From NCBI GenBank assembly GCA_948567375.1, contig OX419761.1:26476501-26540500 (forward strand): DNA of 64,000 nt. The letters are read 5' to 3'. Origin of the DNA: Lunularia cruciata (taxonomy: Eukaryota > Streptophyta > Marchantiopsida > Lunulariales > Lunulariaceae). Under the pieces are notes generated by a model that made no database searches, was not told where the DNA came from, and worked only from the letters and a program-made list of their open reading frames with translations. Positions 1-9,775 of the stretch are shown piece after piece. The position numbers and the translations under genes were made by a program. Position 1 is the first letter of the stretch; each line of letters starts with the position of its first letter.

Positions 1-1174
1 TTTTTGAATTTTGAGGAGGCTTTGAAGAGTCTATGAGATTGTGCAAGAATTTGGGTGGAATTCTTTGTGGTCACAAGCGCAAATCCAACTAAGATTGCTG
101 CATCAAATTCTGTGACTTACAAGCTCTCTTTCAAGATCACGCTTGCATTCGAAGTTCAAAATTTTGAGAAGAGAGGAGTCCTGAAAATTTGAGAAGCCAT
201 ATCTCCTTCCATATATGTCCAAACGTTGCGCTTTTGTCCTATTTGAAGCGCCTTGCCAAGAGCTTTCTATAGCCACCAAGATTGCATCATTTCGAGCTTT
301 GTGCAAAACGTTATTAGTGATTGAAATTTCTGACACAAGAAACAGACTTGAGAGTTTGAATCTTTATCATATGGTGTCTAAATGGGGTGATATTTGTGGC
401 ATCAGAAGCGCCTTTTGATGCTCTTTCTATTAATATCAGGCCCAATTGCAGAGCACATACACACAAAAATTAATGAATATTTGAATTTTGCCATCTCTCG
501 GAGATTTTAGGGTTTGAGCTCAATTTTCAACACATTGTAAGAGTTTGGTTCCATGTCTGAATCTTTCAATCTTGGCCTCAATGGAAACACCTATGAAAGG
601 GCTTTCTTTGAATGCTTGCTTACTAAAGTTGGAGTTCTATGGAAGAAGTTTTGAATTTCATCAATTTGTGTTCTTGTGCAATTGGTGGTGCTCAAATCTG
701 CAACTTTCAGAGGCTGGAACTTTGGACTCACATCTTCAAATGAGGTGACCTTGGTCTCATTAGAAGCATCATGTCAAGAGCTATTGATTGAAATTGTTTT
801 CATAGAATTTAAAGCTTTGTGCTTGAAGTTATAAGCATTTGAATTTTGTGACTCAATGAGGTTTAGAAGTTTACCATAGATAACTCTAGAGGCCATAACT
901 CCATGTCTATTGGCTCAAATGAGTTCATTTTTTATTTGTTGGATAGAATTTCTCAAGAGCTTTTGATTGAGTCATCACTTGTAGATTTTGAAATACTGTA
1001 GGATTTCAAAATCTTCATGTAGGAAAAGTTCAAATTCAAAAGTTTGTAACTTTTGATTTACAAGTCCAAAGGAGTAGATTTTTGGTTCATGAGAAAAAGA
1101 AATTAGAGCTATTATCACAGAGCATGAGTGAAGCAGAAGATACATTCTCATAGTATCTATTAAGAGCTTTTAGA

Positions 1175-2014
1175 ATGGAAGCTTCCAAGATGATGCAAGA
1201 CATTGCTGAAATAGCTTCAAAACAGCAACAACTTGCTAAAATGTATAGAAAAGCAAATGACTTCCACAAGGAACTCAAGAGCTTTTTTGCCCCCATGTCT
1301 CAATGCATGAACACTCTTATGGTAGATTTGCAAACCGTAAGAGCTAATGTCTTGACTGTGACAGAATCTCTGAATTTGATCACAGTAGATATCCAAGAAC
1401 TCAAGAAGAGTAGCAATTTGATGTTGGACTCCACCAAGGGTATGGTGGATGCTACTGAGAAGGTTGCTTCCTTGGGAACACAAGCCACCAACATTGCTTC
1501 ACAAAATGGAGGGCTGCAAGAGATGGTTGACACATTAGAGGTCAAGATGAAGTCATATGCTGAAGCTACGAAGGTGGCTCAAATCTCTTACTTGCAAGAG
1601 CATGAGATTGAGAAGGAGAACCAATTGGTGAGAATGAAGAACTTGAGGGTTTCCGGTTTGCTAGAGACTGCGAAGGAAGACACCAAGGCCATAGTGTGTG
1701 AGTTTATTGCTGATTCTTTGAGAGTCCATGATCCTTAAATTTTGCAAGCATATAGATTGGGACAATAAGGTGCACAACCAAGAAGCATTTTGGTGAGGTT
1801 TGGCTCAAAAACTCAAAGGAATGCAGTGATGGGGAACAAAGCTATACTAAAGGGGCGGCGTATCTGGTTGGACCCTAATCTCACACCTCTCCAATAGCAA
1901 GCAAAGAAGGGAGAATTAGCAAAAGTGAAGACGGCTCAACAAGCAGGCTTTGTTGCATTCGTGAGAGATAAAAAAGTTGTGATTACTCAAAAGAAATTGT
2001 CAGCTATAGCATAG
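1175..2014 (+). pseudogene. LINE ORF1 (coiled coil + RRM-like RNA-binding protein), L1 copy
   Basis: The reading frame of 279 codons begins at ATG 1175. The first ~150 residues are heptad-rich and Gln/Lys/Leu-rich, as expected for the ORF1p coiled coil that trimerises. From about residue 160 comes the RRM-like core, with a motif close to NLRVSGL, then a segment ending in YRLGQ, a VRFGSKTQR strand and a final KGRRIWLDP...LTP block, the usual order in plant L1-type ORF1p. In-frame stops occur at 1736-1738, near 1766 and near 1894, and the natural terminator is TAG 2012-2014. The protein would coat element RNA as a chaperone. No zinc knuckle is visible. The next reading frame continues in phase after the TAG. 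Confidence 0.85.
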
Positions 2015-4478
2015 CAATTCCAGACCCTTAGAGTGCTGTTTTGGAATGTTCAGGGGCTCACACATACCAAGTACTCTAATGCTAAGCCTTTGTGGGATCA
2101 TGTTGATCTGATCAATCTTGTGGAGACATGGGAACATGAAGGAAACACCATTCAAGATATTGAAGGATTCACTCTTGTTGGTTCAACCTGGAACAAGCGG
2201 AGACAACACAAAGGAAGGGGCTTTGGAGGTATTGCTACTTACCTCAGATTTGGCTTTGAGAAATCAGTCTCTTTAATAGGTCAAGAGACAATGCCAATGG
2301 CTGAGGATTGGAGGAGTTGCCACACCTTGCTTCATTGCTGTTTGTTACTTTGCCCCGTTGACATCACCAATCTATTTTAGTGGAGTTCTCAACACCATGT
2401 AGCCTTTCCACTCCTTGACAAAGGATGTGTTAGGGTTTCAAAGTAAAGGTGCAGTTCTTGTTCTTGGTGATTTCAATTCTAGGATCCAAGCCTCTCAGAT
2501 CCCTGACTTGAGTGACCTTGAGAATGATCCTTTCCACACCTTGATAGACCATTCTAGTGCTTGGTCATGCTCTTCCAAAGATCCTATGTCCAATTCCATG
2601 AGTGAGCACTTTTTGAGCTTTGGTGCCAATTGTAGCTTGAAGATCTTGAATGGCCTTTCTCAATTTCCAAAAACTTGTAAAAGCACATGCTTTGCTTCTG
2701 GTGGATCAAGCACCATAGATTATATGCTCACTTCAGCTAATGATATCCATCTTGTCTCAGATTTTGCTGTTTTAGATCCTCAACTAGAATCAGACCATGC
2801 ACCTCTATCTTGTTCCATCCTTTTTGCTTGCCTCAATAGAACCACATTACCTATTGACCATGCCTTTAGAGGAAAAATTTGTCTAGATTTTCACAAGAGA
2901 GACTTGTACCAACAAGCTATCCAAGAGAAATTGAGTTCTATGGAGTGGAGTTCTGATTTTCAACAACGTAGTAATCAATTGGTTGAACTTCTTCAATCTA
3001 CATCTACTTCTTTGTTTCCAAGAGGCTTCCACATGAAGAGACTTGGTCTCCCTTGCAATAGGTGGTATGATGCTGATTGCAAAATGGCAAGGATCAAAGC
3101 TATGGATAGGTCTCTTGATCAGATTGCACAAAATCAGGCCTTTGTTTCATACAGAAAGTTGGTGAAATGCAAAAAGCAAGCATTTTTGAGACTCAAGGGG
3201 GTTGAATTGAGCACAAAACTGAGGAGCAATCCCAAGGCTTTTTGGAAGAAGGTAACCATCAGATCCCCATCTCCATCCCTCGACTTGAATGAGCTTTGTG
3301 ACTATGTGAAGGATCTGTACTTTTTCCCAAATGCTCCAAGCATGGCACCTTGCCTTGGATCTGCTCTCACCATCTCTGAAGCTGATGTCAAGTACCAATT
3401 GAAGAAGTTGGCCACCGGTAAAGCTGAAGACCTTGATGGACTATGTATTGAACTTCTGAAGTGGGGCGGTAGCCAACTGATTTCAGTACTCACTTCTCAT
3501 TTGAATGAGGCAATCAAGTGTGGTTTTCCTGATAGATGGTGCTTCAAGAAGGTAGTTCCTATTCACAAGTCTGGCCAGAGAGATATTGTCACCAATTACC
3601 GTACCATACTTGTTGGTAGTGTCTTTGCCAAGTTGTATGGTCGAATTTTGGAGTCAAAGTTGAGCACTTGGGCTGAAAAGCACAAAATTCAAGCTAAGTG
3701 CCAAGCTGGTTTCAGATCAGGCTTTAGTACTTTGGACCACCTATTGGTACTTCATGTTTTGTGGTGGAAATCCAAGGGTGTTGGGAGAGCTCTCTATGTT
3801 GCCTTTATTGATTTCAGAAAGGCCTTTGATAAGGTGCTGAGGAAATCTCTAAGTGAGAGACTCATTGAAGTGGGTGTTTCAGTTGATCTGATTGGTGCTA
3901 TCTCTAGACTCTATGAGAAAGTGATTGTAAAACTTTCATCTTTGAGCTCTCAAGATGTCCTTAGCACAATGGGTGTGATTCAAGGCTGCTCTCTATCTCC
4001 AACTCTGTTTTGAATCTTCATCGATGATCTAGAGTCTACTCATGGAAGCTGGAGCTACAGGTGTATAGGTTGGCTCTTTGATGATACATGCACTCCTTTA
4101 TGCAGATGATGTAGTGCTTCTTTCCACAAATCCACAGAGTTTACAAAAGCTGTTGGATTCTCTACTTTGCTTTTGCAATCAAACAAAGATGGAGGTGAAC
4201 CTTGACAAGTCCAAGGTGATTGTGGTTGGTTCTAAAGGTGTCACACCTTTCTTTTTTGATGGACAACAATTAGAGCAGGTTTCTTCTTATAAGTACTTGG
4301 GCCTTGAGTTTTCTCATGACTATAGTTGGTCTTCTTGTGTGAAGATGAGAATCAATGCAGGCTTTAGAGCTTTGTATTCACTCATGAAGTGCTCTAGACT
4401 TGCTCATCTTACCACATGGGAGTTGAAGAAAGTGTTGTTCAGATCCCTTGTGCAGCCGTTGATCTCTTGTGCAGTCGT
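2015..4478 (+). pseudogene. LINE ORF2 (APE endonuclease + reverse transcriptase), L1 copy, broken
   Basis: Starts in phase with ORF1 directly after its TAG, with no AUG ahead of the first endonuclease motif (LFWNVQGLT at ~2033). Endonuclease motifs GDFNSR (~2467) and SDHAPL (~2790) follow. The RT domain shows the template-grip motif (NYRTILVG), QAGFRSGFSTLDH, motif A FIDFRKAFDKV, motif B GVIQGCSLSP and motif C YADD (~4103). An 8-nt loss near 2285 relative to the copy at 55,961-59,091 shifts the frame, CAG has become TAG at 2400, and TTTTGA plus a deletion around 4013-4050 break it again. A 532-codon stretch (2415-4013) is uninterrupted. The copy ends before the CCHC domain. Confidence 0.88.
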
Positions 4479-5457
4479 TGGTCCAAACGTTGCTGTTTTG
4501 GTCTTGTTCAAAGCGCCTTGCCAAGACCTTTCCATAGCCACCAAGATTGTATCATTTTGAGCTTTGTGCGAAACGTTATGAGTGATTGAAATTTCTCACA
4601 CAGGAGCTAGACTTAAGAGTTTGAATCTTCATCACATGGTGTCCAAATGGAGTGATTTTTGTGGCATTGGAAGTTCCTTTGGAAGCTCTTTCGATTGATA
4701 CCAGGCTTGCTTGCAGTGCACATACACAAAGAAAGTTATGAAGATTTGAATTCTGCCATCTCTCGGAGATTTTAGGGTTTGAGCTCAATTTTCAACACCT
4801 TGTAACGTTTTGGTTCCATGTCCAAATCTTTCAATCTTGGACTCATTGGAAACAGCTGTGAGAGTGCTTTCTTTTGAATACCTGCTTGCTGAAGTTGGAG
4901 TTCTGTGGAAGAAGTTTCGAAATTCATCAATCTGTATTCTTGTGCGGTTGGTGGTGCTCAAATCTGCAACTTTGAGAGGCTGGAACTTTGGACTCAGATC
5001 TTCAAATGAGGTGATCTTGGACTCATTAGAAGCACCTTTTCAAGAGCTATTGGTTGAATTTCAATTTCATAGAATGTGAAGCTTTGTGCTTGAAGTTATG
5101 AGCATTTGAATTCTGTGATTCAATGAGATTTAGAAGTTTACCATAGATAACTCTAGAGGCCATAACTTCATGTCTATTGGCTCAAATGAGTTCATTTTTA
5201 GTTCATTGGATAGAATTTCTCAAGAGCTTTTGATTGAGTCAACACTTGTAGATTTTGAAGTATTTTAGCCAAGGTTATGAATTTTTGAAATCTGTAGGAT
5301 TTCAAAATTTTCATGTAGGAAAAACTCAAATTCAAAAGTTTGTAACTTTTGATTTACAAGTCCAAAGGAGTTGATTTTTGGTGTAGAGCTATTGGTTTTC
5401 ATATAGTGTGAGTGAACCAGAGGATACATTCTCATAGTACCTGTTAGAACTTTTAGA

Positions 5458-6296
5458 ATGGAAGCTTCCAAGATGATGCAAGACATTGCTGAGATAGCTT
5501 CAAAACAGCAACAGCTTGCTGAAATGTATAGAAAAGCAAACGACTTCCACAAGGAACTCAAGAGCTTTTTTGCCCCCATGTCTCCATGCATGAACACTCT
5601 TATGGCAGATTTGCAAACCGTAAGAGCTGATGTGTTGACTGTGAAAGAATCTGTCAATTCGATCACCGTAGATATCCAAGAACTCAAGAAGAGTAGCAAT
5701 TTGATGTTAGACTCCACCAAGTGTATGGTGGATGCTACTGAGAAGGTTGCTTCCTTGGGAGCACAAGCCACCAACATTGCTTCACAAAATGGAGGGCTGC
5801 AAGAGATGGTTGACACATTAGAGGTCAAGATGAAGTCATATGCTGAAGCTACGAAGGTGGCTCAAATCTCTTACTTGTAAGAGCATGAGGTTGAGAAGGA
5901 GAACCAATTGGTGAGAATGAAGAACTTGAGGATTTCAGGTTTGCCTAAGATTGAGAAGGAAGACACCAAGGCCATCATGTGTGAGTTTATTGCTGATTCT
6001 TTGAGAGTCCATGATCCTCAGATTTTGCAAGCATATAGATTGGGACAACAAGGTACACAACCAAGAAGCATTTTGGTGAGGTTTGGCTCAGAAACTCAAA
6101 GGAAGCAGTGATGGGGAACAAAGCTATACTAAAGGGGCGGCGTATTTGGTTGGACCCTGATCTCACACCTCTCCAATGGCAAGCAAAGAAGGGAGAATTA
6201 GCAAAAGTGAAGACGGCTCAACAAGCAGGTTTTGTTGCATTCTTGAGAGATAATAGAGCTGTTATTACTCAAAAGAAATTATCAACTACTACATAG
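5458..6296 (+). pseudogene. LINE ORF1, L2 copy
   Basis: Homologue of the ORF1 at 1175 with nearly the same sequence. The coiled coil spans residues ~1-140 and is followed by the RRM-like part (NLRISGL, AYRLGQQ, LVRFGSE, GRRIWLDP, LTPLQWQ). A TAA at 5878-5880 replaces a glutamine codon that the L1 copy keeps, and one T is missing near 6102, which moves the rest into another frame. The terminator is TAG 6294-6296 in the context ACA-TAG-CAA-TTC, matching the L1 copy. Confidence 0.85.
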
Positions 6297-9182
6297 CAAT
6301 TCCATATCTTCAGAGTACTGTTTTAGAATGTTCATGGGCTCACACATACCAAGTACTCCAATGCTAAGCCTCTGTGGGATGATATTGATCTGATCAATCT
6401 TGTGGAGACATGGGAACATGAAGGAAACACCATTCAAGACATTGAAGGATTCACTCTTGTTGGTTCAACCAGGAACAAGTGGAGACAACACAAAGGAAGG
6501 GGCTTTGGAGGTATTGCTACTTACGTCAGATTACGTCAGATCAATTCCATGAGTGAGCACTTTTTGAGCTTTGGTGCCAATTGTAGCTTGAAGATCTTGA
6601 ATGGCCTTTCTCAATTTCCAGAAACTTGTAAAAGCACATGCTTTGCCTCAGGTGGATCAAGCACCATAGATTATATGCTCACTTCAGCTAATGATATCCA
6701 TCTTGTCTCACATTTTGCTGTTTTAGATCCTCAACCAGAATCAGACCATGCACCTCTATCTTGTACCATCCTTCTTCCTTGCCTCAATAGAACCACATTA
6801 CCTATTGACCATGCTTTTAGAGGCAAACTTTGTCTAGATTTTCACGAGAGAGACTTATACCAACAAGCTATCCAAGAGAAATTGAGTTCTATGGAGTGGA
6901 GTTCTGATTTTCAACAACGTAGTGATCAATTGGTTGAACTTCTTCAATCTACATCTACTTCTTTGTTTCCAAGAGGCTCCCACAGGAAGAGACTTGGTCT
7001 CCCTTGCAATAGGTGGTATGATGCTGATTGCAAAATGGCAAGGATCAAAGCTATGGATAGGTCTCTTGATCAGATTGCACAAAATCAAGCCTTTGTTTCA
7101 TATAGAAAGTTGGTGAAGTGCAAAAAGCGGGCATTTCTGAGACTCAAAGGGGTTGAGTTGAGCACTGAATTGAGGAGCAATCCCAAGGCTTTTTGGAAGA
7201 AGGTAACCATCAGATCTCCATCTCCATCATTGGACCTGAATGAGCTTTGTGACTATGTGAAGGATTTGTTCTTTTTCCCAAATGCTCCAAGCATGGCACC
7301 TTGCCTTGGATCTGCTCTCACCATCTCTGAAGCTGATGTCAAGTACCAATTGAAGAAGTTGGCCAATGGTAAGGCTGAAGACCTTGATGGACTATGTGTT
7401 GAACTTCTGAAGTGGGGCGGTAGCCAACTGATTTGAGTACTCACTTCTCATTTGAATGAGGCAATCAAGTGTGGCTTTCCGGATAGATGGTGCTTCAAGA
7501 AGGTAGTTCCTATTCACATGTCTGGCCAGAGAGATGTTGTCACCAATTACCGTACCATACTTGTTGGTAGTGTCTTTGCCAAGTTGTATGGTCGAATTTT
7601 GGAGTCAAAGTTGAGCACTTGGGCTGAAAAGCACAAAATTCAAGCTAAGTGCCAAGCTGGTTTCAGATCAGGCTTTAGTACTTTGGACCACCTATTGGTA
7701 CTTCATGTTTTGTGGTGGAAATCCAAGGGTGTTGGGAGAGCTCTCTATGTTGCCTTTATTGATTTCAGAAAGGCCTTTGATAAGGTGCTGAGGAAATCTC
7801 TAAGTGAGAGACTCATTGAAGTGGGTGTTTCAGTTGATCTGATTGGTGCTATCTCTAGACTCTATGAGAAAGTGATTGTGAAACTTTCATCTTGGAGCTC
7901 TCAAGATGTCCTTAGTTCAATGGGTGTGATCCAAGGCTGTTCTCTATCTCCAACTCGGTTCAGAATCTTCATCGATGATCTAGAGAGTCTATTCATGGAC
8001 GCTGGAGCTACAGGTGTACAGGTTGGCTCTTTGATGATACATGCACTCCTTTATGTAGATGATGTAGTGCTTCTCTCCACAAATCCACAGAGTTTACAAA
8101 AGCTATTGGATTCTCTACTTTGCTTTTGCAATCAAACAAAGATGGAGGTGAACCTTGACAAGTCCAAGGTCATTGTGGTGGGTTCTAAAGGTGTCACACC
8201 TTTCTTTTTTGATGGACAGCAATTGGAGCAGGTTTCTTCTTATAAGTACTTGGGCCTTGAGTTTTCTCATGACTATAGTTGGTCTACTTGTGTGAAGATG
8301 AGGATCAATGCAGGCTTTAGAGCTTTGTATTCGCTCATGAATCGCTCTAGACTTGCTCATCTTACCACATGGGAGTTGAAGAAGGTGTTATTCAGATCTC
8401 TTGTGCAGCTGGTGGTTCTCTATGGTTCTCAGATTTAGGGTCTAGGTACTAAGAAGACATGGTGGTAAAAGGTGGAGAAAATTCAAAAACTGTTTTTGTG
8501 TGATGAACTTGGAGTGAGGACCCAAACTCCTTATGTATTATTGCTCGCTGAAACAGGGTTTTTGCCTCTTGAGGTTGAAGCTTTGTTCTTGGCTCTCACA
8601 TATGCCACTAAGGTGAGGTCCATGGAGCATGAGAGACTCCCCTACCAAGCTTTTTGTGCCACTCTATCTATTGGTTGGTATACAGATCTGATTGCATGGG
8701 CCACAAGGTGGAATATTTGTGAGGGACATTGGAGATTGGAGCCTATTGCACTTCGAGAGGTGATCAAGGAGCAGTTCTTACTTCAATTATGGCAGCAACC
8801 CGGTACCAAGATGGTGTTCTATCAGCAGTTTGTAAATCCTATGTTGGTGTATTGTGAGCAAGATTATCTTTTGGCTAGGATTTCTACTTCACTTAGACAT
8901 GTTATCGCTCAATATAGAACTAGTTCTCATAGACTAGAAGTAGAACAAGGACGTTGGCAGCAGGTAGAGCACTCCATGCGACTTTGCAAATTGTGTATTA
9001 TGAGCAAAGTTGAGGATGAGCATCATGTGTTTGTTGATTGCCCTTGTTATATGCAAATTAGAGTTAGACATCAGATTACTTGTAGTGACTTCTCAACTCT
9101 CTTACAGGTTGAAGCTTTAGCGGTAAGGAAGTACATGACCGAGGTTAGTTTACATCGGACCAATTTGTTACAGATTGGTTAG
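6297..9182 (+). pseudogene. LINE ORF2 (endonuclease, RT, CCHC), L2 copy
   Basis: A single frame runs from the codon after the ORF1 TAG to TAG 9180-9182, interrupted by nonsense codons at 6324-6326, 7434-7436, 8436-8438 and 8466-8468. The endonuclease lacks the middle ~340 bp present in L1 (equivalent to 2252-2590, including GDFNSR) but keeps SDHAPL. RT motifs A (FIDFRKAFDK) and B (QGCSLSP) are intact. The catalytic box reads YVDD instead of YADD. Downstream comes a ~240-residue C-terminal region ending in a zinc-finger pattern C-x2-C-x8-H-x5-C (CKLCIMSKVEDEHHVFVDC), typical of L1/Tx1-like ORF2 C-termini. No RNase H domain is seen. Confidence 0.88.
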
Positions 9183-9186
9183 ATGC

Positions 9187-9204
9187 CCTAGGCCCTTGCC
9201 TAGG
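9187..9204 (+). other. LINE 3'UTR stem-loop
   Basis: CCTAGGC, loop CCTT, GCCTAGG forms a perfect 7-bp stem five bases after the ORF2 stop. The same hairpin is present at the equivalent place in other copies: 9666-9683 (loop TTGG), 14423-14440, 54100-54117 (minus), 56042-56059 (minus, one mismatch), 61825-61842 and 63279-63296 (minus, terminal mismatch). Loop bases differ while the stem is kept. By analogy with other LINEs with 3' hairpins it could be the RT recognition element. That role is inferred. Confidence 0.8.
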
Positions 9205-9293
9205 CTCACATTTCATGTGTTTTGTATTGTGTTTCCAGCCTTTTGACTCTTTGGGTCTTTCGGACTTTATATTTCATTGTTCATTGTTCATTG

Positions 9294-9775
9294 TGTTTTA
9301 TCAACAGTTTGTAAATCCTATGTTGGTGTATTGTGAGCAAGATTATCTCTTGGCTAGGATTTCTACTTCACTTAGAAATGTGATCGCTCAATATTGAACT
9401 AGTTCTCATAGACTAGAAGTAGAACAAGGATGTTGACAGCAAATAGAGCACTCCATGCAACTTTGCAAATTGTGTATTATGACCAAAGTTGAGGATGAGC
9501 ATCATGTGTTTGTTGATTGCCCTTGTTACATGCAGATTAGAGTTAGACATCAGATGACTTGTAGTGATTTCTCAACTCTCTTACAGGTTGAAGTTTTAGC
9601 GTTAGGGAAGTACATGACAGAGGTTAGTTTACATCGGACCAATTTGTTACAGATTGGTCAGATGCCCTAGGCTTGGGCCTAGGCTCACATTTCATGTGTT
9701 TTGTATTGTGTTTCCAGCCTTTTGACTCTTTGGGTCTTTCGGGTTTTATGTTTCATTGTTTTAGTGTTTCATTGA
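9294..9775 (+). mobile_element. LINE copy L3, 5'-truncated 3' end
   Basis: Repeats the last ~480 bp of L2, starting within ORF2 at the equivalent of ~8814 (GTGTTTTATCAACAG), through the CCHC pattern (CKLCIMTKVEDEHHVF...) and the hairpin at 9666-9683, to an imperfect TTCATTG tail near 9747-9773. Two in-frame stops are present. 5' truncation is the normal product of target-primed reverse transcription. It inserted at, or directly after, the L2 tail. Confidence 0.85.

Larger units (their letters stand above)
1..4478 (+). mobile_element. LINE (non-LTR retrotransposon) copy L1, 3'-truncated
   Basis: Plus-strand unit with about 1.17 kb of 5'UTR, a coiled-coil/RRM ORF1 (1175-2014) and an endonuclease-RT ORF2 (from 2015). 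The window edge cuts its 5' end. It stops inside the RT thumb/connection region near 4478, where the 5'UTR motif of the next unit (TCCAAACGTTGC...) begins, so the C-terminal CCHC part and the 3'UTR are absent. The same 5'UTR text recurs on the minus strand near 11,480-11,560, 13,500-14,090 and 16,310-16,370, which shows it belongs to the element and not to the host. ORF1 carries three nonsense codons and ORF2 has at least two frame breaks, so the copy is dead. The family resembles plant L1-type LINEs by domain order. Confidence 0.9.
4479..9293 (+). mobile_element. LINE copy L2, near full length with 3' hairpin and TTCATTG tail
   Basis: Directly abuts L1 in the same orientation. It has a 5'UTR (4479-5457), ORF1 (5458-6296), ORF2 (6297-9182), a short 3'UTR with a stem-loop (9187-9204) and a tail of three perfect TTCATTG heptamers (9273-9293) in place of poly(A). 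The only large lesion is a deletion in the endonuclease at ~6535, where a 10-bp block TTACGTCAGA is doubled. After the ORF1 frameshift the reading frame stays constant to 9182 with only scattered nonsense codons, so this is one of the least decayed copies here. Head-to-tail contact with L1 may be insertion into, or recombination with, an older copy. Confidence 0.9.

Noticed and set aside
4479-9293. Calling L2 an active LINE
   Set aside because: ORF1 has a nonsense codon and a frameshift, the endonuclease has lost its GDFN motif, and the RT box is YVDD with several stops around it.
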